A DNA stretch of 64,000 nt from Silvibacterium bohemicum (GCF_001006305.1 NZ_LBHJ01000002.1:248001-312000), one strand, 5' to 3'. Shown: positions 8,979 to 19,960, counted from the stretch's first letter. Translations and numbers: made by a program. Notes: generated from the sequence alone by a model not told the origin.

Positions 8979-10580
8979 TCACAGTGGTATATTGCCGTGC
9001 TTCTTCGGCGGATTCTTATCCCGCTTTCCGTCCAGCATTTCGAGCGCAGAGATGAGTCTCCGTCGTGTCTCGTGCGGCAGGATTACAGCGTCGACGTAGC
9101 CGCGCTCGGCTGCGATGTACGGATTGGCAAACTGCTCGCGGAATTCATGCACCTTCTCGGCTCGCGCGGCGGCCAGGATCTCCATCTTCTCGTCTTCGGT
9201 TAAAGGCCGCTCCTGCTCTGCCTGTTTCACCACCTGCTCCAGCTCGCGGCCGTAGACGATATTCACCGCGCCCTCCGGCCCCATCACCGCGATCTCCGCC
9301 GTAGGCCAGGCGAGATTCAGGTCGGTGCGAATGTGTTTCGAGCTCATCACGCAATAGGCTCCGCCATATGCCTTGCGCGTGATGACGGTGAGCTTGGGCA
9401 CCGTGGCCTCGGCATAGGCATAGAGGAGCTTCGCCCCATGCCGGATAATCCCGCCGTACTCCTGCTGCGTTCCCGGCAGAAATCCCGGCACATCTTCGAG
9501 CGTGATCAGCGGGATATTGAAGGCGTCGCAGAAGCGTACGAAGCGCGCCCCCTTGACGCTGGCATCGATATCGAGCACGCCCGCCAGATAAGCAGGCTGA
9601 TTGGCGATCACGCCCACCGGACGGCCGTTCATGCGCGCGAAGCCGATTACCAGGTTGCGTGCGAAGTGCTCGTGAACCTCGAAAAAATAGCCGTCGTCGA
9701 CCAGCCGTTCGATGACCAGCTTGATGTCATAGGGCTGATGCGATTCCGCCGGCACCAGTGTGTCCAGCTCGCGGTCGGCGCGGTCGATAGGATCGGTGCA
9801 CGCGCGCCGCGGCGGGTCTTCGAGATTGTTGGAGGGCAAAAAGCTCAGCAGCTCGCGGACCATGGCCACGCACTCCTGATCGTCATGCGCCATGAAGTGA
9901 GCCACGCCGGAGACTTCATTGTGCGTAGTCGCCCCGCCCAGCTTTTCCTTGGTCACCTCTTCATGGGTCACGGTGCGGATGACGTCCGGCCCGGTGACGA
10001 ACATGTAGGAGGTCTTGTCGACCATGAGCGTGAAGTCGGTGATGGCCGGCGAATACACGGCTCCCCCGGCGCACGGGCCGAGGATCGCCGAGATCTGCGG
10101 AATGACGCCGCTGGCCAGAGTATTGCGGAGAAAGATATCGGCATAGCCGGCGAGCGAGACCACGCCCTCCTGAATCCGCGCGCCGCCGGAGTCGTTCAGT
10201 CCCACGATGGGAGCGCCGACGCGCATGGCCATGTCCATCAACTTGACGATCTTGGCCGCATTCGCCTCGGAGAGCGAGCCGCCGAAGACGGTGAAATCCT
10301 GCGCGAAGACGAAAACCACGCGACCCTCGACGCGCCCATACCCGGTCACGAAGCCGTCTCCGGGGATGCGCTTCTCCGCCATCCCGAAATCGGTGCAGCG
10401 ATGGGTGACGAGCCGATCGGTTTCTTCGAAGGAGCCCTCGTCGAGCAGCAGCGAGATGCGCTCGCGTGCCGACAGCTTGCCTTCCGTGTGCTGACGTTCG
10501 CGGCGTTCCTGGCCGCCGCCTTCTTCCGCCAGACGGTCGCGACGAGCAAGCTCGGCTACCGCCTCATGTCTCTTTTCCAT
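8979..10580 (-). CDS. pccB: Acyl-CoA (propionyl-CoA type) carboxylase, carboxyltransferase beta subunit
   Basis: 533 residues, the usual length for PccB/MmdA proteins. It transfers the carboxyl group from biotin to propionyl-CoA or a related acyl-CoA, giving methylmalonyl-CoA. Landmarks are the crotonase-fold halves with [12 protein letters not shown] and [11 protein letters not shown] (first oxyanion hole) and EDVPGFLPG and [11 protein letters not shown] (second), plus [14 protein letters not shown] near the C-terminus, all typical. No biotin carboxylase or biotin carrier gene lies in the window, so the holoenzyme partner must be encoded elsewhere. No strong ribosome site precedes the ATG. 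Substrate choice between propionyl- and methylcrotonyl-CoA is inferred; the propionyl type fits best. Confidence 0.93.
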   Translation of the reverse strand: MEKRHEAVAELARRDRLAEEGGGQERRERQHTEGKLSARERISLLLDEGSFEETDRLVTHRCTDFGMAEKRIPGDGFVTGYGRVEGRVVFVFAQDFTVFGGSLSEANAAKIVKLMDMAMRVGAPIVGLNDSGGARIQEGVVSLAGYADIFLRNTLASGVIPQISAILGPCAGGAVYSPAITDFTLMVDKTSYMFVTGPDVIRTVTHEEVTKEKLGGATTHNEVSGVAHFMAHDDQECVAMVRELLSFLPSNNLEDPPRRACTDPIDRADRELDTLVPAESHQPYDIKLVIERLVDDGYFFEVHEHFARNLVIGFARMNGRPVGVIANQPAYLAGVLDIDASVKGARFVRFCDAFNIPLITLEDVPGFLPGTQQEYGGIIRHGAKLLYAYAEATVPKLTVITRKAYGGAYCVMSSKHIRTDLNLAWPTAEIAVMGPEGAVNIVYGRELEQVVKQAEQERPLTEDEKMEILAAARAEKVHEFREQFANPYIAAERGYVDAVILPHETRRRLISALEMLDGKRDKNPPKKHGNIPL

Positions 10581-10755
10581 TGTGTCGGGATTATAGAAGA
10601 CAGGCCGCGGCGCAATTTAGAGGATCAGACAAGGCGGAATTTCGGCGCCGCAAAGGTGTTGTAGAGATCAAATCAGGAAGGAAGTGGAAGGCTGGCAAGA
10701 GCGCAAAAATGCATATTTCAGATATTTCTTCGCAGACAGTGCGGACAGGAAAGCG

Positions 10756-10926
10756 TCAGTACACTTCGCGATGAAAGATCTCGTCCTTTTCCTTGCACGG
10801 AGAGCAGGCACACCCCACTGCGCATCCGATCAGGACCGCAACTCCGGCAGTCACAAGGATGGCGGGCAGGTATTCGCTTAGGTGCGACAGGAAAGCTAAA
10901 ACGTCATGCATTTTGGTGAACCACAT
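10756..10926 (-). CDS. Small Cys-rich single-pass membrane protein
   Basis: A 56-residue frame with ATG at 10926 and GGAG eight bases upstream. It starts MWFTKMHDVLAF, has one hydrophobic segment (about residues 20-39: LPAILVTAGVAVLIGCAVGC) and then a charged tail. Four Cys residues cluster at the membrane edge (positions 35, 39, 41 and 44, as CAVGCACSPC). It is transcribed towards pccB and ends about 175 bp before that gene's start, so co-transcription is possible. I do not recognise a family. The spaced ribosome site, the hydrophobic pattern and the lack of a competing gene support coding; it could still be spurious. Confidence 0.5.
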   Translation of the reverse strand: MWFTKMHDVLAFLSHLSEYLPAILVTAGVAVLIGCAVGCACSPCKEKDEIFHREVY

Positions 10927-11174
10927 AAAAACAGCTCCGGTTACTAAGAATGCTGAACCCTTTAGAAGGTTTCCTGCATCGTCTGGGGGAACTGTGGCCC
11001 CATGATCTCACCTTTAATGGACGTTTGAGGAAGAATTTTGCTGCACGCTGGTAACCTCAGTTTCAAAAAAGTCCGGTTAAATTGGGCCATCCCCTGGAAA
11101 TGCAGCCCAAACTGGCGACCGAACCCTGCTGACCGCGGTTATGAACTTGAAGTTCAGCGAATTAAAAGCGAAAA

Positions 11175-12488
11175 TTGAGCGTGCCGGTCCCATCCAACGC
11201 GGCCCCCCACGTCTCTGAACCACGCATCCGCTGGCTCTTCCTCGACCTCAACTCTTACTTCGCTTCCGTCGAACAGGAGCTCCGCCCCGAGCTGCGCAAC
11301 CGGCCCATTGCCGTCGTGCCGGTCATGGCGGATACCACCTGCGCCATTGCCGCCAGCTATGAGGCAAAGGCCTTCGGCGTCCGCACCGGAACCCAGGTGG
11401 GCGACGCCAAGCGGATGTGCCCCGGCATCGAGCTGATCGAGGCGCGGCACGAGGTCTATGTCGAATACCATCGCCGCATTATTGACGCCGTGGAGCGCTG
11501 CGTTCCTATCTCCGCGGTCATGTCTATCGATGAGATGGCGGCCAGCCTGCTAGGCCGTGAGCAGCCGCTGATGGCCGCTCTCGATTTAGCGAAACGCGTG
11601 AAGCAATCCATCCGGGAACATGCGGGAGCCACGCTGCGCTGCTCCATTGGCCTCGCGCCGAATCGATATCTCTCGAAGATCGCGTCGGACATGGAAAAGC
11701 CCGACGGCCTGGTCGCGCTGACGCCGGACATCCTCGAAGCCGCCCTGAGCGGCCTCTCCCTCCGCGACCTCCCCGGCGTCGGCGCGCGCATGGAGAAGCG
11801 GCTGCATGAGGCGGGCATACGCACCATGCCGCAACTTCTGGCCCTCAACCGCGAGCAGATGAACGACGCCTGGGGTGGAGTCAACGGCGAAAAACTGTGG
11901 CACTGGCTGCGTGGCGAGGACTTCAACGACCCAGCGCTGGAGCACCAGAAATCCATCAGCCAGAGCCACGTGCTTGCGCCGGAGCTGCGCACTCACGAGG
12001 GCTGCTACGCCGTCGCGCACAAGCTGCTGCACAAAGCCGCCATGCGGCTGCGGACGGCCCGGCTGTGGACGACCAATGTCTCCCTGAGCATCAAGTTCGC
12101 CGTTTCGAAAAGCGACGCGAAGCGGCTGCACAACTCAGGCATCCCGCAGGCCGGTTGGTCGCATGCAACCACGGTGATCGAATGCCAGGACAGCCAGACG
12201 CTGGTCGAGGCTCTGCAAAAGCTTTGGGCGCAGCGGCCGCAGGATGCGCAGCACCAGAAGCCGTTCTATGTGGGCGTGTGGCTAGGCAATCTGGTCCCCG
12301 ATCACCTGCACACCCTCAACCTCTTCTCCGGACTGGAAACGGAGACGCGCCGCACCCGCCTCTCCACCACCATGGACGCACTGAACCACAAATACGGCCT
12401 CGATACGCTGATGCCCGCCAGCATGCTGCTGGCCCGCGCCGCCGCACCCACACGCATCGCCTTCACCAGCATTCCGGATTTGTTCTAA
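11175..12488 (+). CDS. Y-family DNA polymerase (DinB/Pol IV-like)
   Basis: 437 residues. The start is uncertain: TTG at 11175 or GTG at 11181, with no clear ribosome site. The palm carries the two metal-binding motifs, DLNSYFASVEQ near residue 24 and SIDEMA near 118; the SIDEM variation differs from the usual SIDEA/SIDEV. LRCSIGLAPNRYLSKIAS and the helix-hairpin-helix thumb (LRDLPGVGARMEKRL) follow, then the little-finger domain. Such enzymes perform error-prone lesion bypass. The C-terminus lacks an obvious beta-clamp motif, apart from a LNLFSG-like segment at about residue 380 that could act as one. The gene is followed after 50 bp by hicA. It might also be a paralogue outside the canonical DinB1 group. 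Confidence 0.87.
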   Translation: MSVPVPSNAAPHVSEPRIRWLFLDLNSYFASVEQELRPELRNRPIAVVPVMADTTCAIAASYEAKAFGVRTGTQVGDAKRMCPGIELIEARHEVYVEYHRRIIDAVERCVPISAVMSIDEMAASLLGREQPLMAALDLAKRVKQSIREHAGATLRCSIGLAPNRYLSKIASDMEKPDGLVALTPDILEAALSGLSLRDLPGVGARMEKRLHEAGIRTMPQLLALNREQMNDAWGGVNGEKLWHWLRGEDFNDPALEHQKSISQSHVLAPELRTHEGCYAVAHKLLHKAAMRLRTARLWTTNVSLSIKFAVSKSDAKRLHNSGIPQAGWSHATTVIECQDSQTLVEALQKLWAQRPQDAQHQKPFYVGVWLGNLVPDHLHTLNLFSGLETETRRTRLSTTMDALNHKYGLDTLMPASMLLARAAAPTRIAFTSIPDLF

Positions 12489-12490
12489 CG

Positions 12491-12520
12491 TATTGCATGC
12501 AACTATATTTAGTTGCAATA
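12491..12520. promoter_or_regulatory. Palindromic operator candidate for hicAB
   Basis: GCAACTA-tatt-TAGTTGC (12499-12516) is a perfect inverted repeat, and an outer pair TATTGCA/TGCAATA (12491-12497 and 12514-12520) overlaps it. It sits 18-47 bp before the hicA ATG, where the HicB or HicAB complex usually binds to autoregulate. Confidence 0.5.
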
Positions 12521-12537
12521 ATAGAGTCGGCCTTGAA

Positions 12538-12789
12538 ATGACAAAACATCAGAAGCTGATCGACCGAGTCTTGACGAAGCCAACCGACTTTGAATGGACT
12601 GAGCTACAGGTGCTGATGCAAAGCTATGGATATGAGCTGAAGTTTTCCGGTGGGTCCGGCCGAAAATTCATTCATTCTGAAACAAACGCAACACTCTTCA
12701 TGCATGAACCTCACCCCGGGAAAATTCTTAAGGCATATCAGGTGCGCGAAATCATTCGATTCTTAAAACAGGAGGGTCATCTCACATGA
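12538..12789 (+). CDS. hicA: HicA-type mRNA interferase toxin
   Basis: 83 residues from the ATG at 12538 (MTKHQKLIDR). The frame is open 45 bases further upstream but that part overlaps the operator palindrome. The double-stranded-RNA-binding-like HicA fold is evident from the pattern YGYELKFSGGSGRKFIH, with the catalytic His of the family in the GRKFIH strand, followed by HPGKILKAYQVREIIRFL. HicA cleaves mRNA when its antitoxin is lost. It overlaps hicB by 4 bp (ATGA), indicating translational coupling. The toxin-first order is normal for hicAB. Confidence 0.88.
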   Translation: MTKHQKLIDRVLTKPTDFEWTELQVLMQSYGYELKFSGGSGRKFIHSETNATLFMHEPHPGKILKAYQVREIIRFLKQEGHLT

Positions 12790-13124
12790 GCCAGACACTC
12801 GAATACAAAGGCTACAGCGGGTCTGTACTTTACAGCGCCGACGATAAAATTCTGCATGGCCGTGTGATTGGAATCCGCGACGCGATCACTTACGAAGGAA
12901 CAAATGTGCGCGGGCTCGAAAAGAACTTCAGGGCCGCTGTGGACGAGTATCTTCAGTTCTGCGAACAGGAAAGCAAAGAGCCTGACCTGCCGTTTCGAGG
13001 GACATTCAATGTTCGCCTGGGTCACGAACTGCATAAACGAGCAGCCCTTTACGCGGAGGAACACGACCAGAAGTTGAACCGTGTTGTCCACGATGCCCTG
13101 GAACAATTTCTCTCCCGATCCTGA
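12786..13124 (+). CDS. hicB: HicB-family antitoxin
   Basis: 112 residues. The N-terminal part (YKGYSGSVLYSADDKILHGRV through VDEYLQFCEQ) is the partially degenerate RNase-H-like HicB fold. The C-terminal 45 residues (GTFNVRLGHELHKRAALYAEEHDQKLNRVVHDAL) form a ribbon-helix-helix DNA-binding domain of the Arc/HicB type. It neutralises HicA and should repress the operon at the palindrome upstream. Both genes are intact. Confidence 0.9.
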   Translation: MSQTLEYKGYSGSVLYSADDKILHGRVIGIRDAITYEGTNVRGLEKNFRAAVDEYLQFCEQESKEPDLPFRGTFNVRLGHELHKRAALYAEEHDQKLNRVVHDALEQFLSRS

Positions 13125-13133
13125 TCTTGTTCC

Positions 13134-14033
13134 ATGAAGGCCTCCGAGGATTTACTCACATTTTCCGGCCCGACGCCTTATCGCGGACGCCTCGCGCCCT
13201 CGCCGACCGGGCTCCCTCATCTCGGCCATGCCAGCACATTCTTGACCGCATACCGCCGCGCCCGCGAGGCAGACGGAGTTCTCATCCTGCGCAATGAAGA
13301 TCTCGACACGCAGCGGTCACGGCCCGAGTTCGTAAACCCTATGTTCGAAGATCTGCGGTGGCTGGGCATCGCGTGGCAGGAAGGCCCCGATGTAGGCGGT
13401 GATTACGGTCCCTACAATCAGAGCCAGCGTCGCGATCACTATCTCGCGGCGTGGCGGACGCTACTTGACCGAGGATATCTCTATCCCTGCCGCTGCTCGC
13501 GCAAAGACCTAGCCGCGATGGCCAGCGCTCCGCACGAAAACGATGAGGACGATGAGCCGAAGTATCCGGGCACATGCCGTCCTCTTTTCGACGCGGATGT
13601 GAAGAATTCCTACGACTCGCCCGCCGGAATCAACTGGCGCTTTCGCGTTCCCGATGGACGCGCGGTTGAATTTCACGACCGGCATTTCGGGGCGCAGCAG
13701 TTTATCGCTGGCCGCGACTTTGGAGATTTCCTGGTATGGCGGCGCGACGGCATGCCGTCCTACCAGCTGGCCTGCGTGGTCGACGACGCAGCCATGCGCA
13801 TCACCGAAGTGGTTCGCGGAGCGGACCTGCTCAAGTCCACCGCGCGGCAGATTCTTCTCCATGAGGTTCTCGGGATTGAGCCGCCGCTCTGGTATCACTG
13901 CCCGCTACTGAAAGATGAGCAAGGACAGCGCCTCGCCAAGCGGCACGACGCGCTTTCCATTCGGGCTATGCGCGAACAGGGTCGCAAACCGCAGGAGTTG
14001 GTCGAGATGCTGGAGAAGCGGCTTCGTCACTGA
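13134..14033 (+). CDS. gluQ: Glutamyl-Q tRNA(Asp) synthetase
   Basis: 299 residues. The paralogue of the GluRS catalytic domain adds glutamate to queuosine at position 34 of tRNA(Asp). It has the class I HIGH-type motif PSPTGLPHLGH (about residues 23-33), the KMSKS-equivalent LAKRHDALSIR near the end, and a zinc-type cluster (YPCRCSRK and YPGTCR). It lacks the anticodon-binding domain, as expected for GluQ. It begins 9 bp after hicB without a clear ribosome site, so the exact start is uncertain. Its 3' end overlaps the convergent GNAT gene by 7 bp. Confidence 0.92.
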   Translation: MKASEDLLTFSGPTPYRGRLAPSPTGLPHLGHASTFLTAYRRAREADGVLILRNEDLDTQRSRPEFVNPMFEDLRWLGIAWQEGPDVGGDYGPYNQSQRRDHYLAAWRTLLDRGYLYPCRCSRKDLAAMASAPHENDEDDEPKYPGTCRPLFDADVKNSYDSPAGINWRFRVPDGRAVEFHDRHFGAQQFIAGRDFGDFLVWRRDGMPSYQLACVVDDAAMRITEVVRGADLLKSTARQILLHEVLGIEPPLWYHCPLLKDEQGQRLAKRHDALSIRAMREQGRKPQELVEMLEKRLRH

Positions 14034-14554
14034 GAATCTGCTATGGTCTGACGGAGCGAGCGCCGGTAGCGAACCTCCTCGACCGTTATACCCCACATCA
14101 TTTCCGTTTTGCGTGGGCCGTCGAGGCGCCATCCATCCAGGCGATAGAAGCGCTCGGCACGAACGTTTCCGTTCAAAATCCACAAGTATGCGTCGCGAAA
14201 GGCTAGTTCGAAAAGCCTGTCACGTCCGGCGGCGACCAGAGCAGCCCCGATTCCCCGGCCCCAATGTTCAGGATCGACATAGAGCGCGCACAACTCGCCA
14301 TAGCCTTGAAGATCCGGCTCGCGCGAAGGCATGGTGGAGACGAAGCCGTAGACGGCGCCTTCACTCTCGGCAACGATGGTGTACGGCTTCGCAGGATCGG
14401 AGCCAGTGAAATCGTATGCCTGAGCCCGCTCTTCCGGGCGCAGTCCATCGAGGTAAGCGTCAGGTAACAGGCTTCGATAAGCCGCCTGCCAGGAACGAAC
14501 ATGCACGCGAGCGACCGCGTCGGCGTCTTCAGGCGTAGCGGGACGAAGCAGCAT
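14027..14554 (-). CDS. GNAT family N-acetyltransferase
   Basis: 175 residues from the ATG at 14554, preceded by AGGAG; the open frame extends upstream but that part overlaps the previous gene. The fold signature runs from MLLRPATPEDADAVARVH through the beta-bulge and acetyl-CoA loop (YVDPEHWGRGIGAALV, the R/Q-x-x-G-x-G/A motif) to NVRAERFYRLDGW. It lies 13 bp downstream of the DUF899 gene and is probably co-transcribed with it. The substrate is unknown; the family includes toxin-resistance and metabolite acetylases. Confidence 0.87.
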   Translation of the reverse strand: MLLRPATPEDADAVARVHVRSWQAAYRSLLPDAYLDGLRPEERAQAYDFTGSDPAKPYTIVAESEGAVYGFVSTMPSREPDLQGYGELCALYVDPEHWGRGIGAALVAAGRDRLFELAFRDAYLWILNGNVRAERFYRLDGWRLDGPRKTEMMWGITVEEVRYRRSLRQTIADSQ

Positions 14555-14567
14555 ATCGGAGTTGCTC

Positions 14568-15323
14568 CTAGTGGGAACAGCAGTCGTGTTTCTTCGCGGC
14601 GTTCTCATACTCGTCGTGGCGGCGCACGAAGTCCATGGTCGTCGTCTCGTTGCGGCCCTTCGGCGCGCGGTCAAGAAGCATCAGCGTCCCGATCAGTTCC
14701 TCGCCCCCGCGGGCATAGCTCGAGTAGGTGTGGAAGACTTCACCGTTCGCGTCTCTATAGAAAGCGCTCGAGCCGGGCAGCTCGGTATACTCCGGCGTTG
14801 TGGAAGCCGGCAGCTTCTCGTAGTTGTAGATTGCGTTGCCGGCTGCGATCTCCTCTTTGTGGAACGAGACGTTGTAATCGAAGTTGAAGTCGCTGCCGAA
14901 GGACGATACCCAGGGAAAGCGCCAGCCCATGCGCTGCTTGTATTTCTCGATCTCCGCGAGCGGCGCACGCGACACCGCTGTCAGCGTCACGTCGTGATTT
15001 TCGAGATGCGGCAGTGCGCCATCGAAGTGGTCGGCGAGAAACGAGCACCCCGGGCATCCCGCCTCCCATCCCGGACCCAGCATGAAGTGGTACACCAGGA
15101 GTTGGCTGCGGCCATCGAAAAGTTCGGCGAGGGTCTTCTTGCCGCCCGGTGTTTCGAACAGGTATTCCTTATCGACCTTCACGCGCGGCAGATCCAGGCG
15201 TTCGGCGTTCACGGCATCCCGCAGGTGAGTGATTTCCTTTTCTCGTTGCAGCAGCGCCTTGCGCGCCTGGAGCCATTCTTCGCGCGACACGACCTTTGGG
15301 GATGCGATGGTTGCAGTGGACAT
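14568..15323 (-). CDS. DUF899 thioredoxin-like family protein
   Basis: 251 residues with a near-perfect AGGAGG ribosome site. DUF899 landmarks are SREEWLQARKALLQREKE at the N-terminus, the Cys motif GCPGCSFLAD at the thioredoxin-fold active-site position, GWRFPWVSS, and VFHTYSSYARG. The C-terminus ends in KKHDCCSH, a possible metal-binding tail. Members are predicted thiol-dependent oxidoreductases without a settled function. It is divergent from a MarR regulator across about 70 bp containing a palindromic operator, which suggests thiol- or aromatic-stress control. Confidence 0.88.
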   Translation of the reverse strand: MSTATIASPKVVSREEWLQARKALLQREKEITHLRDAVNAERLDLPRVKVDKEYLFETPGGKKTLAELFDGRSQLLVYHFMLGPGWEAGCPGCSFLADHFDGALPHLENHDVTLTAVSRAPLAEIEKYKQRMGWRFPWVSSFGSDFNFDYNVSFHKEEIAAGNAIYNYEKLPASTTPEYTELPGSSAFYRDANGEVFHTYSSYARGGEELIGTLMLLDRAPKGRNETTTMDFVRRHDEYENAAKKHDCCSH

Positions 15324-15372
15324 GAAATCCTCCTGGTGAGCCGACTTTGGTTAATCGGCTTGGGTCAATCAC

Positions 15373-15401
15373 TTGACAGGATACGTTGATATCAACATGA
15401 T
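15373..15401 (+). promoter_or_regulatory. Promoter with embedded MarR-type operator
   Basis: TTGACA (15373-15378) is a consensus -35 box. Seventeen bases later comes CATGAT (15396-15401), five of six matches to the -10 consensus. The spacer contains the perfect 12-bp palindrome GTTGATATCAAC (15384-15395), typical of MarR-family half-site spacing. The site lies between the divergent DUF899 gene and the marR-like gene. Confidence 0.6.
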
Positions 15402-15855
15402 TGAACGTGTGTCAAGCGCCCCCAAAGTTCCGTACGCAACCACGCTCCTGGTTCGGGATTGCTGTCTCTGCCTGCATGTCCAGCGGGCGGCACGCACCCT
15501 GGCGCGTCGCTTTGACGAGGCCTTGCGCCCGTTTAACCTTACCAATGGGCAATTCTCTTTAATGATGTCGTTGAATCGGCCGCAGCCGGCAGGGATGGCT
15601 TCAGTCGCCGCGCTTCTGGCCGTCGACCGGACCACCCTGACCGCGGCCTTGAAGCCGCTCGAGCGCCGCGGCTTGATCAAAGTCATGGCCGACCCTGCCG
15701 ATCGCCGCAGCCGTCTGCTGGCCCTTACAGACGAGGGAGCCGATCTGCTCGAACGTGCCGTTCCCACCTGGGAGAAGACCCATCAGGAAGTCGAGGCCGG
15801 CCTGCCTGACGGCGACCCCGACCGGCTCCGTAAGAACTTGATCGCGCTCTCCTAG
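15397..15855 (+). CDS. MarR family transcriptional regulator
   Basis: 152 residues from ATG at 15397. That start overlaps the -10 box of the promoter described above, so the true start may be the GTG at 15409, possibly leaderless. The winged helix is clear: NGQFSLMMSL, then the recognition helix region DRTTLTAALKPLERRGLI and the wing DPADRRSRLLALTDEG. A Cys pair near the N-terminus (RDCCLCLH) could make it redox-responsive, as in OhrR-type proteins. It probably represses itself and the divergent DUF899-GNAT pair. Confidence 0.87.
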   Translation: MIERVSSAPKVPYATTLLVRDCCLCLHVQRAARTLARRFDEALRPFNLTNGQFSLMMSLNRPQPAGMASVAALLAVDRTTLTAALKPLERRGLIKVMADPADRRSRLLALTDEGADLLERAVPTWEKTHQEVEAGLPDGDPDRLRKNLIALS

Positions 15856-16221
15856 CCGTTTTTCTCCTGTTGCCTCGGCGTGCTATCCTCTGGCACAAGT
15901 GAGCCATGCGCGTCCTCTCAGCCAATGCGACGGTATTATCCAGCCCAAACTGCTGGAACCTGGCATACGCGCGGACCATTGCTCCCCTCAGGCACCTTCG
16001 CGTTCTTCCTACTCGCACGCGACCTAGCCTCTTCGGCAGCGATTAGTCGGCGCTGCCCGCCGCTCGCTTTTTGCACGCTCAAAACGCAGGCAAAAGCCTC
16101 CGGTGACCGGAAGAAGACTCTCTCACAAGCCCGTCCCACAAGCCCTTTACCAGGGAAAGACTCAGGCCCCAGCCGCCGGATCAACCACCGGTGCCCCGTA
16201 ACCGGGATCAAGGAGAGAACC
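15856..16221. other. Long leader of the aminotransferase gene
   Basis: 366 bp with no supported gene. A frame open through it continues into the aminotransferase, but family similarity begins only after 16222. A strong ribosome site (AAGGAGA, 16210-16216) closes the region. I looked for riboswitch cores (glycine, c-di-GMP) and did not find one. Confidence 0.4.
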
Positions 16222-17619
16222 ATGAGCACCACCGCAAACGCCGTAACAACGATCAGAAATTCCGAACTCGGCGCGCAATATGGACCAAAACTGGTCACGC
16301 CGCTCCCCGGTCCCAACGCCGCTCGTATCGTCGCCGATGACGACCGCCTCATCTCGCCCAGCTACACCCGCTCCTATCCCATGGTGGCCAAGCGCGGCCG
16401 CGGGGTTCGCGTGGAGGATGTCGACGGCAACGAGTTTCTGGACTTTGCCGCCGGCATTGCCGTGACTTCGACCGGTCACTGCCATCCCGAGGTGGTCAAG
16501 GCCATCCAGGAGCAGGCTGCCGAGCTTATCCATATCTCCGGCACCGATTTTTACTATGAATCGCTGGTTACCCTCTCCGAGCGGCTTTCGGCCATCGCGC
16601 CCATGCCCGGACCGCACCGCTTCTACTACGGCAACTCCGGAGCCGAAGCCGTCGAGTGCGCGCTGAAGATTGCGCGTTATCACACCGGCCGCCAGAACGT
16701 CATTGCCTTCTTCGGAGCCTTTCACGGCCGCACCATGGGCGCGCTCTCGCTGACCGCGTCGAAGCCGCAGCAGCGCCGCCGCTTTGCGCCGCTGGTCCCG
16801 GGAGTCACCCACGTCCGCTATCCCTACGCCTATCGCGGCTGTAGCGGCGGACCGCAGGAAGAAGACGCCTTCGCCCTGGGCTGCGCGCGCTACATCGAAG
16901 AGAAGCTCTTCAAGACCACGCTCGCCCCCGAAGAGGTAGCTGCGATCTTCGTCGAGCCGATTCAGGGTGAGGGCGGCTACGTGGTCGCGCCCACCATCTT
17001 CATGCAGGAGCTGCGCCGCATCTGTGACAAGTACGGCATCCTGTTGGTGGCCGATGAAGTGCAGTCCGGAGCAGGCCGAACCGGCAAGTGGTGGGCCATC
17101 GAGCACACCGGCGTACAGCCCGACATTGTCTGCATGGCCAAAGGCATCGCTTCGGGCATGCCGCTGGGCGTTTGCATGACCCGCGCCGAGATCATGGATT
17201 GGAAGCCGGGCTCCCACGCCTCCACCTTTGGAGGCAATCCCGTCTCCATCGCCGCGGCTCTGGCCACAATGGACGTTCTCGACCGTGAGGGCATTGCCAA
17301 TGCGGAAAAGATGGGCGAACAGATGCTGGAGCAGCTCCGCACCTGGCCGGCCAGGCACCCGATCGTCGGCGATGTCCGCGGACGCGGCCTGATGATCGGC
17401 ATTGAGATCGTCAAAGACCAGCAGTCGCGCGATGTGGCCGGCCTCTGGCGGGACCGTATCGTCGAGCTGGCCTTCGAACGCGGCCTTCTGATCCTGGGCT
17501 GCGGCGAAACCTCGATCCGCCTCGCGCCTCCGCTGATTGTGAACCAGTACGAGGCCGCCATCGCGCTCGAAATCCTCGAAGAATGCATTTCCCTGGTGGA
17601 AACCGAGCAAGGGCGGTAA
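16222..17619 (+). CDS. Class III PLP aminotransferase (4-aminobutyrate aminotransferase-like)
   Basis: 465 residues with an AAGGAGA ribosome site. It catalyses PLP-dependent transfer of a terminal amino group, probably from 4-aminobutyrate or a related omega-amino acid. Seen are the cofactor motif NSGAEAVECALKIAR, the aromatic FFGAFHGRTMG loop, DEVQSGAGRTGK, the Schiff-base Lys (about residue 307, CMAKGIASGMPLG) and the HASTFGGNPVS phosphate loop. The acetylornithine, ornithine and lysine aminotransferases share these motifs; the length and the RGCSGGPQEED insert favour the GabT group. No neighbouring gene fixes the substrate. Confidence 0.88.
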   Translation: MSTTANAVTTIRNSELGAQYGPKLVTPLPGPNAARIVADDDRLISPSYTRSYPMVAKRGRGVRVEDVDGNEFLDFAAGIAVTSTGHCHPEVVKAIQEQAAELIHISGTDFYYESLVTLSERLSAIAPMPGPHRFYYGNSGAEAVECALKIARYHTGRQNVIAFFGAFHGRTMGALSLTASKPQQRRRFAPLVPGVTHVRYPYAYRGCSGGPQEEDAFALGCARYIEEKLFKTTLAPEEVAAIFVEPIQGEGGYVVAPTIFMQELRRICDKYGILLVADEVQSGAGRTGKWWAIEHTGVQPDIVCMAKGIASGMPLGVCMTRAEIMDWKPGSHASTFGGNPVSIAAALATMDVLDREGIANAEKMGEQMLEQLRTWPARHPIVGDVRGRGLMIGIEIVKDQQSRDVAGLWRDRIVELAFERGLLILGCGETSIRLAPPLIVNQYEAAIALEILEECISLVETEQGR

Positions 17620-17629
17620 ACAAAATCCG

Positions 17630-17660
17630 GGTCTCCTGTCGCAAATCGCTACAGGAGACC
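17630..17660 (+). terminator. Hairpin after the aminotransferase gene
   Basis: GGTCTCCTGT (17630-17639) and ACAGGAGACC (17651-17660) are perfect complements around an 11-base loop, 10 bp past the stop. No T-run follows, so it may act as a transcript 3' stabiliser rather than an intrinsic terminator. Confidence 0.55.
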
Positions 17661-18024
17661 TGCAGCTCATCTGCTCTCCGGAGACCGACCCCGACAATAG
17701 CTTTGCTGAAATGAAAGCGGTTGCCGGCATTCTTTGACGACACATCCAGTAGTTTGGATCGGGAAATTTTGAGTCTATCCCCATTCGCTGTTTGCCATTT
17801 GGCCGATAGAAGCGAAGGAGTAGAATACTTGGCAAGCGACGAGAGTCATTGGGCCAGGCGGATTTGCCTCTTTTGTGGCATTCATATTTTGATACTTCCC
17901 GGTGGCCATCGACGTCTAATTCAGCAAAGCAGATGTGAAGCGGCGAGTCCGTTGAGGGACTTGCATTGAAACCTTCCTCCATCTTCTTTTCTGTCTGCGC
18001 TTGAGAGAAAAGAGGTTTTTCTTC
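17661..18024. other. Upstream region of ftsH
   Basis: About 360 bp without a supported gene. It should contain the ftsH promoter. I could not identify convincing housekeeping or heat-shock boxes. The ribosome site AAAGAGG sits at about 18008-18015. Confidence 0.4.
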
Positions 18025-19941
<1,917 letters not shown>

Positions 19942-19960
19942 CGCTTCTCAGCTAAACTAC

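Noticed and set aside
15856-16221. Possible riboswitch in the 366-bp leader of the aminotransferase gene
   Set aside because: Short inverted repeats occur, but the conserved cores of glycine and c-di-GMP riboswitches are not present.
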